Of a DNA stretch of 64,000 bases, positions 8,994-17,665 are shown piece after piece. How positions within the stretch are numbered: position 1 is the stretch's first letter; each line of letters opens with the position of its first letter. A program made the translations under genes and the position numbers. The stretch spans positions 20,940 to 84,939 of the forward strand of contig CAMFJT010000001.1 of the NCBI GenBank assembly GCA_945957125.1, in the 5' to 3' direction. The notes under the pieces are model-generated. The model ran no database searches, was not told the DNA's origin, and was given only the letters and a program-made list of their open reading frames with translations. The stretch is from an uncultured Rhodospirillales bacterium. GTDB taxonomy: Bacteria; Pseudomonadota; Alphaproteobacteria; Reyranellales; Reyranellaceae.

Positions 8994-9850
8994 CCGGAGA
9001 TCGCCCTGCCGTCGTTCACGACATGGATCGACCGATTGAGCACGATTCCGAGCATCCTGGTGGACCGCAGGTAGCCCAGCGCCTGGCGCACGTCGGCGAC
9101 GCGGGTTTCGCCTTCCTCGACCACGAGCAGGGAGCAGTCGACCAGCGGTGCGAACGCCACCGCGTCGTCGCTCGACAGGATCGACGGCAGGTCGAAGAGA
9201 ATGATCTCGTGCGGGTAGCGAAGCTTCAGCTCCTCGACGAACCGCGCCATTCGGGGCGAGGAAAGCAGCTCCGAGGACGAGGAGACCGGCGCACCGGCGG
9301 CAATGGCGGTCAGCCCCTCGACATCCGTCTCCATCTCGATCTCCGGGATCGGAACGTCGCGCAGGAGAAAATCCGCGACGCCCTTTCCTGGCGCGAAGCC
9401 CATGAGCTTGTGAAACGAGGGATTGACGAGGTCGAGTTCGACCAGCAGCACCTCGTGGCTCGACGTCCGCGCAATGCGGATCGCGAGGTTCACCGTGGTG
9501 AGAGTGTTGCCCGATCGTGGCGATGGGCTCGTGATCGCGACCGTCCTCCAGTCGTTCTCACGCAAGCGCTGCACGATCTGCGTGCGGATGAAGCTGTAGG
9601 CGGCCTCGCCGTCGCCCGGTCCCTTGGCCATTGCCGCGAGGGCGGCACGAGCGGGCTCGTCCTGGGCGGATGCCGCAGGCCGGCGCCGCGTCCGGACGCC
9701 CGCGGCGGTATCCGCCGGCGTGCCGTCCAGAAGCCGATCGACCGGATATCTTGCCGTCGGCGGCTCGGAAGACCGCCCGACCCCGTCATTCGGGGTATTC
9801 GACGCGCTTCTCGCGCCCGGGCGCCTCCGAAACCACATGCTCCAAGCCAT
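8990..9850 (-). CDS. CpsD/CapB-type BY-kinase homologue with altered Walker A
   Basis: 286 residues resembling the cytosolic kinase half of Wzc/GumC proteins (ParA/MinD-like P-loop fold). An about 90-residue disordered N-terminus precedes the ATPase core. The P-loop reads SPRSGNTLTTVNLA where the family has GK-T: the invariant lysine is Asn (codon AAC). The Walker A' site reads LLVELDLVNPS and Walker B IILFDLPS. The typical C-terminal tyrosine cluster is missing; the protein ends VVNDGRAISG. It may therefore be a non-catalytic scaffold rather than an autokinase. The separate chain-length protein at 20375 is its probable membrane partner. It is translationally coupled to the Wzy-like gene. Confidence 0.8.
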   Translation of the reverse strand: MAWSMWFRRRPGARSASNTPNDGVGRSSEPPTARYPVDRLLDGTPADTAAGVRTRRRPAASAQDEPARAALAAMAKGPGDGEAAYSFIRTQIVQRLRENDWRTVAITSPSPRSGNTLTTVNLAIRIARTSSHEVLLVELDLVNPSFHKLMGFAPGKGVADFLLRDVPIPEIEMETDVEGLTAIAAGAPVSSSSELLSSPRMARFVEELKLRYPHEIILFDLPSILSSDDAVAFAPLVDCSLLVVEEGETRVADVRQALGYLRSTRMLGIVLNRSIHVVNDGRAISG

Positions 9851-9854
9851 CCGT

Positions 9855-9983
9855 CTATTCGTCCATTACCGTCGCGAAAGAAGGCAATATCGCGTCGGCA
9901 AGTGCGGCAGCGATGCGCCGGGCAGGTCGAGGAGCTGCCCCTGTCGAAGAGCTGACATTTATGAAACTTTCCAGTATCGACAT
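9855..9983 (-). CDS. Possible small leader ORF before the BY-kinase gene
   Basis: A 42-codon ORF (MSILESFINVSSS...FATVMDE) with an ATG preceded by GGAG at about 10 bases, ending TAG only 4 bases before the kinase ATG. It begins with an amphipathic stretch, and its composition (few arginines, no shadow-like repeats) is plausible for a real peptide. The kinase start itself lacks a strong ribosome site, so coupling through this ORF would make sense. No homologue is known to me, so this stays tentative. Confidence 0.35.
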   Translation of the reverse strand: MSILESFINVSSSTGAAPRPARRIAAALADAILPSFATVMDE

Positions 9984-10121
9984 ATTGTCCGTGTCTCCGG
10001 GACCGGCGTCAATGGATGGCGCAGGCAAAAGCGGGCCTGTAAAGTCCGATACGGACCCTTTCCGTCGCGTCCTGCCTTTCGGGAAGCAGGACCGCAACCG
10101 TGCACACAGGACGAAAACGCC

Positions 10122-11744
10122 GTGTTCGATTGGGACGATTATCGGCCGCAGTCCCCTGAAGATGTCTTGTGGGACGTGGTCGTCGTCGGCGCAGGAATGG
10201 GCGGCGGATTTCTCGGCTGGTCGCTGGCGCAACAGGGCCTGAATGTCCTGTTCCTCGAGCGCGGCCGGCCGTTGGATCCCTCGGGCCCTCCCCGCAGGAC
10301 GACGAGGCTGCAGCGGCTGCTCGATCCCGATAGCGTCGCAGCCGATCTCGCCGCCCGCGGGGTATGGAATCGACGGATAACGGTGAATCGCGACGGCCGG
10401 ACCGCCTCGTTCTTCGCGCCCATGGGCAACGGTCCCGGCGGATCGTCGGTGGTCTACGGCGCCGTGCTCGAGCGATTCAGGCGGGAGGACTTCGCGGCAG
10501 GCGACCGCACCGTGGACCCCGACCTGCTGCCCAACGGCTGGCCGATCGAATATGACGATTTTCTTCCGTATTACCGGCGGGCAGAGGCCTTGATGGGCGT
10601 TCGGGGCACGCCCGACCCGACCGATCCCGACGACGATTCCCGGCTGCTCGAGCCGCCGCCGCTGTCGCAACGGGACAGCCATTTCTACGACGCCTTCGCG
10701 GCGGCGGGACTTTCTCCATATCGGCTGCATGTCGCCATCGCCTACAAGCCGGGCTGCGTCGAATGCCAGGGCATCGCCTGTTCGGCCGACTGCAAGGCAG
10801 GCGCCGTCGATCGGGCCTTGCGCCCGGCGCTCGTCAGTCATGGCGCGAAGCTGCTGACCGGGTTCACGGTCGACCGCCTCGGCGCGGACGGAGGCACGAT
10901 CGATCATGTGGTGGGGCGCCACGACGGGCGGGAGCTGCGGATCCGGGGACGTGTCGTGGTGCTCGCCGCGGGCGCGCTCAACACGCCGCTGATCCTCTTG
11001 CGCTCGACCGACGACCGCTGGCCGGCCGGTATCGGCAACGACGGCGGAATGGTCGGCCGCGGCCTCATGTTCCATGCCAGCGAATATTTCGCGCTCTGGC
11101 CGACCCGCGAGGTCGATGCCTCGGGGCCGGCCAAGACTCTCTCCAGCCGGGCGATGAACGTGATGGACGGACGCAAGCTCGGCAGCTTCCAGTCTGTCGG
11201 AACGCCCGTGCATCCCACGCTGGTCTCAGATTTCATGCTGGCCATTCTCGAACGACTGCTGCCGTTCAGGATCCCTCTGCTGAGGCTGGGCACGCTGGTC
11301 GCCGCAGTCTTCGGCGGCTGGCTGTTCAGGCGTGCCGCGCTGTTCGCCACCATCGTCGAGGATTTCGCTTATCGCGACAATCGGGTGGTGGTCGATCCCG
11401 ACACGCCGAGCGGCCTCAGGGTCTTCTACAACGATACGGGCGATCTCACGGCCCGAACGTCGGCATTGCGTGCAGCCATTCGTCGCCGGCTGGCGAAGCA
11501 CCGTATCCTGTTCCTGTCGAGCGGCGACTATCTCAACTACGGCCATCCGTCAGGGACGTGCCGGTTCGGCGAGTCTTCCGACACCGGCGTGCTGACGCCG
11601 GAAAACCGCGTGCACGGGGTCGACAATCTCTACGTCGTGGACGCGTCGTTCTTTCCTTCCTGCGGCGGCGTGAATCCCAGCCTCACCATCGTCGCCAACG
11701 CCCTCCGCGTCGCCGAGATCCTCGCTCGCCGCTTGCGCGCCTGA
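10122..11744 (+). CDS. GMC-family FAD-dependent oxidoreductase
   Basis: 540 residues from a GTG at 10122 with AGGA upstream; the track ORF extends 166 codons further but that part is shadow sequence. The FAD-binding Rossmann motif VVVGAGMGGGFLGWSLAQQG lies at residues 20-39 with the acidic LERG after it. The middle part holds MGNGPGGSSVVYGA, and the GMC C-terminal signature is intact: YGHPSGTCRFG, then NLYVVDASFFPSCGGVNPSLTIVANALR (His and Asn of the active site). Such enzymes oxidise alcohols or sugars. A hydrophobic segment near 385-405 (LGTLVAAVFGGWLF) could contact a membrane. Its position inside the polysaccharide locus suggests a sugar or lipid substrate, by inference. Confidence 0.88.
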   Translation: MFDWDDYRPQSPEDVLWDVVVVGAGMGGGFLGWSLAQQGLNVLFLERGRPLDPSGPPRRTTRLQRLLDPDSVAADLAARGVWNRRITVNRDGRTASFFAPMGNGPGGSSVVYGAVLERFRREDFAAGDRTVDPDLLPNGWPIEYDDFLPYYRRAEALMGVRGTPDPTDPDDDSRLLEPPPLSQRDSHFYDAFAAAGLSPYRLHVAIAYKPGCVECQGIACSADCKAGAVDRALRPALVSHGAKLLTGFTVDRLGADGGTIDHVVGRHDGRELRIRGRVVVLAAGALNTPLILLRSTDDRWPAGIGNDGGMVGRGLMFHASEYFALWPTREVDASGPAKTLSSRAMNVMDGRKLGSFQSVGTPVHPTLVSDFMLAILERLLPFRIPLLRLGTLVAAVFGGWLFRRAALFATIVEDFAYRDNRVVVDPDTPSGLRVFYNDTGDLTARTSALRAAIRRRLAKHRILFLSSGDYLNYGHPSGTCRFGESSDTGVLTPENRVHGVDNLYVVDASFFPSCGGVNPSLTIVANALRVAEILARRLRA

Positions 11745-11759
11745 CCCCTGTATTGCCAC

Positions 11760-12428
11760 TCAGCCTGCGCGAACGCAGGCGGTGCCGGCCTCCGGCAGGC
11801 GTTCCGCCAAGGCTGCGGCCGACAGCGGCCATCGCCCGGCCTGGCTCTCGAGATACCGGCTCTTGCGCTGCATCGCGAGGCGGCAATCGGCAGACCCAGC
11901 CGTCTCCTCGCGCGTGCCGGTCAGGATGGCGGCATCGATCCCCTCATCGTGCCGCATGCGGTCGAGAAGCTTTCGAACCGCGTCGGCATCGGGCGCGTCG
12001 TGCGGCGCGACCAGCGCGATGAATGCGCCGGTGGCCTGTTCGACGGTCCAGCGCGCCGCCATCGGGAGATCGGCGGCCGCATCCGCCTTCACGATGCGTA
12101 TCCAGGGCCGCGTCCCGCGAAGGCGCGCGAGCAGGCGCAGCGTTTCGGGAGGCGCGCCGGGGCGATCGCAAACGCAGATCTCCCAACTGCCGTCGCCATG
12201 CGCCTCGACCATCCCCGCCACCGCGCTCATGGTCCCCGGGGCGTGCTCGACAGTATCGAGCAGGAAGCTCACTTGCCGCGGCCGGTCCTCGTAGGCCCGC
12301 CCGTCGGGCAAGGCGAGTGCCGGAAAGAGCATGCCGCGAACCTTCGACCAAGTCACCTTGACTGCGATGGCCAGTCCGAAGTTGCGGGAGACCTTGAGAA
12401 AGCGGCGGGGCAGCGAGAGGTCGTTCAA
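11760..12428 (-). CDS. Degenerate GT2-type glycosyltransferase-like protein
   Basis: 222 residues. The pattern follows the GT-A fold of family 2: VSFLLDTVEHAPG, then a strand WEICVCDRPGAPPETLRLLARL, RIVKADAAADLPMAARWTVEQATGAFIALVAPHD. Compared with active members, the first Asp pair (usually CIADDAS) is CVCDRPG and the metal-binding stretch (usually LLDHDDE) is LVAPHDAP, so the DXD centre appears lost. It is also short and lacks the acceptor half. It is coupled to the GT4 gene upstream (ATGA-type overlap), so it may work as a partner of that enzyme or be decaying. Family assignment is from motif shape only. Confidence 0.55.
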   Translation of the reverse strand: MNDLSLPRRFLKVSRNFGLAIAVKVTWSKVRGMLFPALALPDGRAYEDRPRQVSFLLDTVEHAPGTMSAVAGMVEAHGDGSWEICVCDRPGAPPETLRLLARLRGTRPWIRIVKADAAADLPMAARWTVEQATGAFIALVAPHDAPDADAVRKLLDRMRHDEGIDAAILTGTREETAGSADCRLAMQRKSRYLESQAGRWPLSAAALAERLPEAGTACVRAG

Positions 12429-13543
12429 AGCCGGCCTCCCGTCTCCGCCGGCGCGATCGCGGCAAGCCTATCCCGCATCCGCCGCCCGATCGCCGCCGCC
12501 GAATAATCCTCGAGCATGAGCGTTCGCGCCCGCGCGCCCTTCGCCGCGGCCGCGCCGGGATTGGCGACCACGTGCCGCAGCAGCTCGCGCAGGTGCTCGC
12601 GCGAGGGATCCGGCCAGATCGCGCCCCTGGCATAGGGTCCGTGGCTGCGTTCGATCTCGACCAGCCGGTAACGCAGGGGAAATCCGACCTCTTCCGTCAC
12701 GAAGTCGACCGTGCCGCCGTAGTCGGTGGCGATCGCGGGCACGCCCAGCGCCATGGCCTCGGCGACCGTCAGGCCGAAACCCTCGGTACGATGGGGCGAG
12801 ACATAGCAGTCTGCCGCACCGACGAGCCCCGCAAGCTCGAGGGTTTCCATTTGCTGGCGCAGGACCAGGCACCGCCGATTGCGTGCCTCCAGCGCAGCGA
12901 GATATGCGCCAAGCTCCGGATCCTTGTCGGCGTTGGTGACCTTGAGGACGAGCCTCACTCTTTCGTGCTCCGTGAAGGCCGCTTCGAAGGCATCGACGAG
13001 GCAATGGGGGTTCTTGCGCGCCACCATGCTGGTGGCGTCGAAGACGTAGAGAAACATGAATTCGTCGCGGGAAATCCCGAGACGTTCGCGCCATCCGGTC
13101 TGCGGCGCCGGGACTGCCGCCACGACGTGAGGCATGACGATGACGGGCTTGGCGGTCAGCGCCTGAATGGCGCGCTGGCAAAATACCGACGGAGTCCATA
13201 TTTCGTCGAAATGACTGAATTCGGCCCAGAATTCGTCACGAAAGGCGGGAAGCTCCCATACCCAAATGCCGATCTTGTATTTCGCCCTCGCGAAGCTGCG
13301 GCCATGGAAATGCAGGAAGCGATGGACGGAATCGGCATTCGTCTGAACGATTGCCACGGAATGGCGCGGCTTTTCTCCCCGCTCGAAGCGTCCGATGCTC
13401 GCCTCATGGGTGAATATCTCGTGCAGCGGGACCAGGCACACCGGAATCTCGGCGGCGCGCAGGGCCGCGAGATATCCGCGGGCGGCGGTGCCGGGGCTGA
13501 TGACGACTCCGGTCGGGCCGTAGAAATTGACGCCAGGGACCAT
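12425..13543 (-). CDS. Glycosyltransferase family 4 (GT-B)
   Basis: Transfers a sugar from a nucleotide donor during repeat-unit assembly at the cytosolic membrane face. The N-terminal domain begins VPGVNFYGPTGVVISPGTAARGYLAAL, and the C-terminal donor-binding domain ends with the diagnostic HRTEGFGLTVAEAMALGVP, the E-x7-E motif of GT4. I prefer the ATG at 13543 (372 residues) because the family N-terminus starts there; a TTG at 13579 would add 12 residues. The phrase KIGIWVWELPAFRDEFWAEFSHFDEIWTPS is typical of mannosyltransferase-like GT4 members. The gene is divergent from the GT2 at 13682. Confidence 0.88.
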   Translation of the reverse strand: MVPGVNFYGPTGVVISPGTAARGYLAALRAAEIPVCLVPLHEIFTHEASIGRFERGEKPRHSVAIVQTNADSVHRFLHFHGRSFARAKYKIGIWVWELPAFRDEFWAEFSHFDEIWTPSVFCQRAIQALTAKPVIVMPHVVAAVPAPQTGWRERLGISRDEFMFLYVFDATSMVARKNPHCLVDAFEAAFTEHERVRLVLKVTNADKDPELGAYLAALEARNRRCLVLRQQMETLELAGLVGAADCYVSPHRTEGFGLTVAEAMALGVPAIATDYGGTVDFVTEEVGFPLRYRLVEIERSHGPYARGAIWPDPSREHLRELLRHVVANPGAAAAKGARARTLMLEDYSAAAIGRRMRDRLAAIAPAETGGRL

Positions 13544-13681
13544 TGGGCCGCGGTAGCACGGCTGGCCACTGCGCCTCAATAAGGTGCGTTCCTCGAATCG
13601 CGCGCGGCGAATCCTTGGTCGACACAGGCAAGCATGTTAGCTTCGCGATTCTCAGCTTAATTTTTTTCCGGCCGTGTTCCC
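13544..13681. promoter_or_regulatory. Divergent promoter region between two glycosyltransferases
   Basis: About 138 bases separating opposite-facing genes. The sequence around 13630-13675 is AT-rich (CAGCTTAATTTTTTTCC), consistent with promoter elements, but no confident -35/-10 pair was fitted. Confidence 0.3.
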
Positions 13682-14674
13682 GTGTCCGAAGACGTGACTG
13701 TGCTCATCGCGAATCTCGGCCGGCCGGAAAACCTCCGCTCCTGCCTCGCGTCCGTCCTCGGTCCCGCCCGGGGCGATGTTTCGTTGCGCGTGATCGTGGG
13801 ATTCAATTTCGAAGGCGAGGGTGAGGGGCCCCGCGTCGTGGCGCGCGAGTATCCGCAAGTGGAGCAAATCCGCGCGCCGGTCAGGATGGGATATTGCCGT
13901 GCCTACAATCAGCTGATGGCACGAGCGACCGGGCGCTATTTCCTTCTGCTCGACGACGACACGATTCTCGGCCCCCGCGCCATCGAAGGCATGGTGCGTT
14001 TCATGGACGAGCATGCCGATATCGGGCTTGCCGGATGCCGGACCATCAATCGCGACGGCAGCTATCAGAAGAGCACGGCCCGGATGTTCACGCTGGGGAC
14101 GGAGCTCGCGAATGCTTTCCGTCCGGCGGCGTTCTGGAACGACGGCATCGACGCGACCGTGACGTCCTGGCAGCCGACCGATTGGCTGAACGGCCATTTT
14201 CTCTTCGTGCGGGCCACGGTGTTCCAGCAGGTGGGGGGCTTCGACGAATTCTATTACACCGTTCAGTGCGAGCCCGACTGGTGTCTCGGCATCTGGCGGG
14301 CCGGCTGGAAAGTTGCGTATTTCCCCGGTGTCGAGGTCATCCATGTCGGCGGCGAGCACAGCGTTGCGACGGCCGTGAAAAGTGAGGCCAACATCCTCCG
14401 GCTCCATGTCAATCGGTACTATTTCATGCGCAAGCGCTACGGTTCGCTCTCCATGCACCTGCTTCGGCCCATCATGAGCGCCGGCGCGACACTGCGCCTC
14501 CTGAAATTCGCCGCCTTGTGGCTGCTCCGCCCCGAACGTCGCCCGGAGGCGGCCCCCAAGATCGCGGCGTACTGGAAGGTCGTGCTTCTGGGCGTCGCGC
14601 GCCGCCCGGACCGGCTGCCGGATTCGCTGGCGCGCGCTTACGCGAATTTCGCGTTTTTCGAGCCCAGCCATTGA
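13682..14674 (+). CDS. Glycosyltransferase family 2
   Basis: 330 residues from a GTG. GT-A fold with VTVLIANLGRPENLRSCLASVL at the N-terminus and the metal-binding YFLLLDDDTILGPRAIEGMVRFM near 80. The middle (GFDEFYYTVQCEPDWCLGIWRAGWKVAYFPGVEVIHVGGEHS) matches rhamnosyltransferase-like GT2 enzymes, where ED..DW and the terminal HxGG are conserved. The last about 60 residues are amphipathic, suggesting membrane association. dTDP-rhamnose is a plausible donor given rfbCDA in the locus, but this is inference. The stop overlaps the TTG start of the next gene. Confidence 0.88.
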   Translation: MSEDVTVLIANLGRPENLRSCLASVLGPARGDVSLRVIVGFNFEGEGEGPRVVAREYPQVEQIRAPVRMGYCRAYNQLMARATGRYFLLLDDDTILGPRAIEGMVRFMDEHADIGLAGCRTINRDGSYQKSTARMFTLGTELANAFRPAAFWNDGIDATVTSWQPTDWLNGHFLFVRATVFQQVGGFDEFYYTVQCEPDWCLGIWRAGWKVAYFPGVEVIHVGGEHSVATAVKSEANILRLHVNRYYFMRKRYGSLSMHLLRPIMSAGATLRLLKFAALWLLRPERRPEAAPKIAAYWKVVLLGVARRPDRLPDSLARAYANFAFFEPSH

Positions 14675-15798
14675 CGATCGGTTACGACGGCAAGTTCCTG
14701 TGGAACGGCCTGAGCTTCGGCGCCCGCTCCGGGCACGGGGTTCATGCCCGGCGGCTCCTGAAGGAGATGCTCGATTGCGCTCCGACGGAGGAGTTCCGGG
14801 TCTATGCCCTCGGCGAGGATCTGGGGCTCGACCGGCGGGACAATTGCCGGACGGTCGTGCTGCCGCGCTATGCGACGAGTTCGTTCCTGCGCAACCTGAT
14901 CGCCTATCCGATCGAGCTCACGCGCCGGCCGGTGGATGTCCTTCTCGCCTATTCGACGCTGCCCGCCTACGTTCGCTGCCGTACGGTCCTGTTGCTCGCC
15001 GACATCTTCTGGCTCGCCAATCCTGGATGGCTTCCCGCGCACATTGCCCTGCCCAGAACGCTGGCGACGCGCAGCTCGGTGCGGCGCGCCGACCGCATCG
15101 TCACGACGACGGAGTTCTCCAAGCGCGAGATCGTGCGCATCCTGGATGTCCCCGCCGAGAAGATCGTCGTGGTACCGCACGGCGTGCGGTCGGAGTTCGC
15201 GCAACGACTGTCGTCGGCGGCGATCGCGGACGTCCTTGGACGGCATGGCATTCGGGGACCGTACATCCTGTCGCTGAACGACATTCACCCGCGCAAGAAC
15301 CTGGAGGGGCTGGTCGAGGCCTTCGGCCGCTTCAAGGCGCGCACCGGACTGCCGCACCAGCTCGTCATCGCCGGCCGCACCCTGTGGCCCTATCCGGAAT
15401 TCCACCGTCGGGTTGCCGGCAGCCCGTTCGCGGAAGAGATCAAGGTGCTGGGCTACGCGCCCTCCGAGGACGTGCTTGCGCTCTATCAAGGCGCGGCCGT
15501 CTTCGTCTATCCTTCGTTCTACGAAGGATGGGGGCTGCAGGTGCATGAAGCGATGATCGCCGGCGTACCCACGGCCGTCGCCAACAACACGACCATGCCC
15601 GAGATCGCCGGCGATGCCGCCGACGCGTTCGATCCCTACGATGTCGACGACATGAGCAGGAGCATGGAGCGCATCCTCACCGACCGGTCCTTGCGCGACC
15701 GGCTCGTCGAGCGGGGGCTGCAGCGGGTCAAGCTCTATTCCTGGCGCGATGCGGCCCGCGCGACGCTGGCGGTCTGCGCCGAGCTGCGCGACGGTTGA
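14671..15798 (+). CDS. Glycosyltransferase family 4 (GT-B)
   Basis: 375 residues from a TTG that overlaps the preceding stop (TTGA); the longer ORF in the track starts inside the upstream gene and is not supported. The N-terminus reads TIGYDGKFLWNGLSFGARSGHGVHARRLLKEML, and the donor domain contains SLNDIHPRKNLEGLVEAF, then VFVYPSFYEGWGLQVHEAMIAGVP with the E-x7-E motif. Both halves resemble the mannosyl/rhamnosyl GT4 enzymes of capsule loci. It is translationally coupled to the GT2 gene upstream and its stop overlaps the start of the secreted hydrolase-like gene, making a tight three-gene unit. Confidence 0.9.
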   Translation: MTIGYDGKFLWNGLSFGARSGHGVHARRLLKEMLDCAPTEEFRVYALGEDLGLDRRDNCRTVVLPRYATSSFLRNLIAYPIELTRRPVDVLLAYSTLPAYVRCRTVLLLADIFWLANPGWLPAHIALPRTLATRSSVRRADRIVTTTEFSKREIVRILDVPAEKIVVVPHGVRSEFAQRLSSAAIADVLGRHGIRGPYILSLNDIHPRKNLEGLVEAFGRFKARTGLPHQLVIAGRTLWPYPEFHRRVAGSPFAEEIKVLGYAPSEDVLALYQGAAVFVYPSFYEGWGLQVHEAMIAGVPTAVANNTTMPEIAGDAADAFDPYDVDDMSRSMERILTDRSLRDRLVERGLQRVKLYSWRDAARATLAVCAELRDG

Positions 15799-17516
15799 GG
15801 CGGGCCATGTCGAGAAGACTCTGGCGGCAAGCGGGACTCGCGGCGGTGCTGCTCCTCTCGAGCCTGGCTGCCCGCGACGGATGGAGCCAGGGGCAAGCGG
15901 GTGGGCGGGAGCCGCAATATCTCCTGTTCCAGCTGTTCACCGCGGGCCCGGGCTTTTCGACCGAGTCGGGCCGGCGGGCGATCTCTCAGCTTCCCGATCC
16001 CATGTTCCTCGATCGCGAGGCCAAGGCGATCCTCGACACGATCGGCCTGCGCGGCGAGCCGCTGCATCGGCTCGGCGTCACCGTCGGGCCGCTCGCTCTC
16101 GACCATACCGATGCCCAGCTCCGCACCCTCATCGAACGGACCTTCGCGATCGCGGCGAAGTACCGGATCGCGGTCGCTCTGCACATCGACGATTCCAAGT
16201 TCTGGATGAACCGCCGCGACCTGTGGAACGACCCGGCGAACGTCGAGGCGCTCGACTGGAAGGGAACGCCGAATACCGGCCAATATCTGAACTGGGGCGA
16301 GCCGTGGAAGCTGGCGCCTCAGGCCTGCTTCAACAGCCAGAAGGTCGTTGCCGAGGCGCGGCGAATCGCCGGGCAGGTCATCGGTCCGGCGATCGCCGAA
16401 CAGGTCGCGAAGTTGCGCCAGACCGGCGACGAAGGGCTGTTCGCCGGCGTCATCGTCGGCTGGGAGACGGCGATCGGGCAGGACTACGCGACGCGCCGGG
16501 ATCTCGGCTACTGCGCGCTCAGGAACCTGGGCTTCAGCGAGAAGTCGCCGCCGGCCGATCCCGACCGGGAGCTGGAGAAGGTCGTCCAGGGCTGGATCGG
16601 GGTCTGGTCGAAATCGCTGGTCGACGCGGGCCTATCGAGCAACAGGATCTATTCCCACATCACGTTCAACTCGCGGAAACGGTTCGACGAGACGCGCAAC
16701 CGCGATGGTCGCTCCTATTCCAAGAGCGTCCTGCACACGCCACCCGACGTGGCGTTCGGCACAACGCATCGGCCCGGTTTCAGCACCTACCCCGATGCCG
16801 ACATCCTCGAGGAAATCTACGCCGCTCTTGCCCGTCACGGAAATCCGCCCTGGGGCTCGGCCGAAGGCACCAACGTCGATATCCAGGGGCCGCCGCAGAT
16901 ACCGGACGAGGGAATGGAGGACTATCTCGCCCGCATGTTCAATCACGGCGCGGCGATGACCAACGTGTTCGGCTGGGGCATCGGCGCCAAGGGCAACCCC
17001 TTCCGTCAGGCGACCGAGCGGCCCGAAGCGCTCGCCGCCTATCGCAAGTTCCTGCGCGGCGAGCGGCTCGCGGAGAGGCCGCTCGAGCAGTCCTATCGCA
17101 GCGGCCGGTCGCTGATCCAGAAGCTCATGAGAGCGTTGCCCGCGAAGATCGAGAGCTATCTGCGCGCCGGCGGCGATCCCCAGGTGATCCAGCCGAAGGT
17201 CAAGCGGCTGGAGGAGAACATGAAGGAGGGGCGGCTCGACGCCGTGAAGCAGGAGCTCGATCAGATCGAAGCGACGATCGGAGCGAAGCTCGGCGAGAAG
17301 CCGCCGGCCGGGCGGGCCGAAGGCTTCGATGTCGGCGCGCTGCAGCAGAAGATGCGGGCCCTGCCGGCGAGGATCGACGGCTTCCAGCGCCGCGGGGGCA
17401 ACATGGCCCTGGTCAAGCCGCGGGTCGAAAGCATCCAGAAGCGCATCGGCGCCGGCGAGCTCGAGAAGGCGTTCGCGGAGGTCCAGGCGCTCGAGCCCAT
17501 CCTCGACGGGCCCTGA
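15795..17516 (+). CDS. Secreted glycoside-hydrolase-like protein with duplicated C-terminal module
   Basis: 573 residues. A signal peptide covers roughly 1-31 (GLAAVLLLSSLAARDGWSQ). Residues about 40-430 look like a TIM-barrel carbohydrate-active enzyme: strands such as RIAVALHIDDSKFW, FAGVIVGWETAIGQDY (candidate acid/base Glu), RIYSHITFN and PPWGSAEGTNVDIQG (second candidate Glu). Repeat modules sit at about 440-495 and 516-573; both read like MRALPA+I..+...GG...V+P+V..+......G.L+, predicted helical. It probably acts on the polysaccharide in the periplasm or outside, as hydrolase or lyase. I do not recognise a named family. Start overlaps the upstream GT4 stop. Confidence 0.6.
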   Translation: MRRAMSRRLWRQAGLAAVLLLSSLAARDGWSQGQAGGREPQYLLFQLFTAGPGFSTESGRRAISQLPDPMFLDREAKAILDTIGLRGEPLHRLGVTVGPLALDHTDAQLRTLIERTFAIAAKYRIAVALHIDDSKFWMNRRDLWNDPANVEALDWKGTPNTGQYLNWGEPWKLAPQACFNSQKVVAEARRIAGQVIGPAIAEQVAKLRQTGDEGLFAGVIVGWETAIGQDYATRRDLGYCALRNLGFSEKSPPADPDRELEKVVQGWIGVWSKSLVDAGLSSNRIYSHITFNSRKRFDETRNRDGRSYSKSVLHTPPDVAFGTTHRPGFSTYPDADILEEIYAALARHGNPPWGSAEGTNVDIQGPPQIPDEGMEDYLARMFNHGAAMTNVFGWGIGAKGNPFRQATERPEALAAYRKFLRGERLAERPLEQSYRSGRSLIQKLMRALPAKIESYLRAGGDPQVIQPKVKRLEENMKEGRLDAVKQELDQIEATIGAKLGEKPPAGRAEGFDVGALQQKMRALPARIDGFQRRGGNMALVKPRVESIQKRIGAGELEKAFAEVQALEPILDGP

Positions 17517-17665
17517 GACCGGTGACTACCAGAAGGTCGTCCGCTGGGCACGCGCCCCTCCGGTGGCGCGCGATGCGTCGCTTCTCGCAAGCCGGTCGAG
17601 ATGCTATCGTCGGCCATGATCGGCGAAAATCGGAAAAGGCGGATCGGATTCCCAGCACGATTTTA
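17517..17665. promoter_or_regulatory. Intergenic region before wza-like gene
   Basis: 149 bases between the hydrolase-like gene and the export lipoprotein. The last 25 bases are AT-richer (CCAGCACGATTTTAATG). No confident terminator or ribosome site was found; the ATG at 17666 lacks a good Shine-Dalgarno sequence. Confidence 0.25.

Noticed and set aside
9855-11213. A 452-residue minus-strand ORF opposite the GMC oxidoreductase
   Set aside because: Shadow of the GMC gene; only its last 42 codons (9855-9983) lie outside it and were considered separately.
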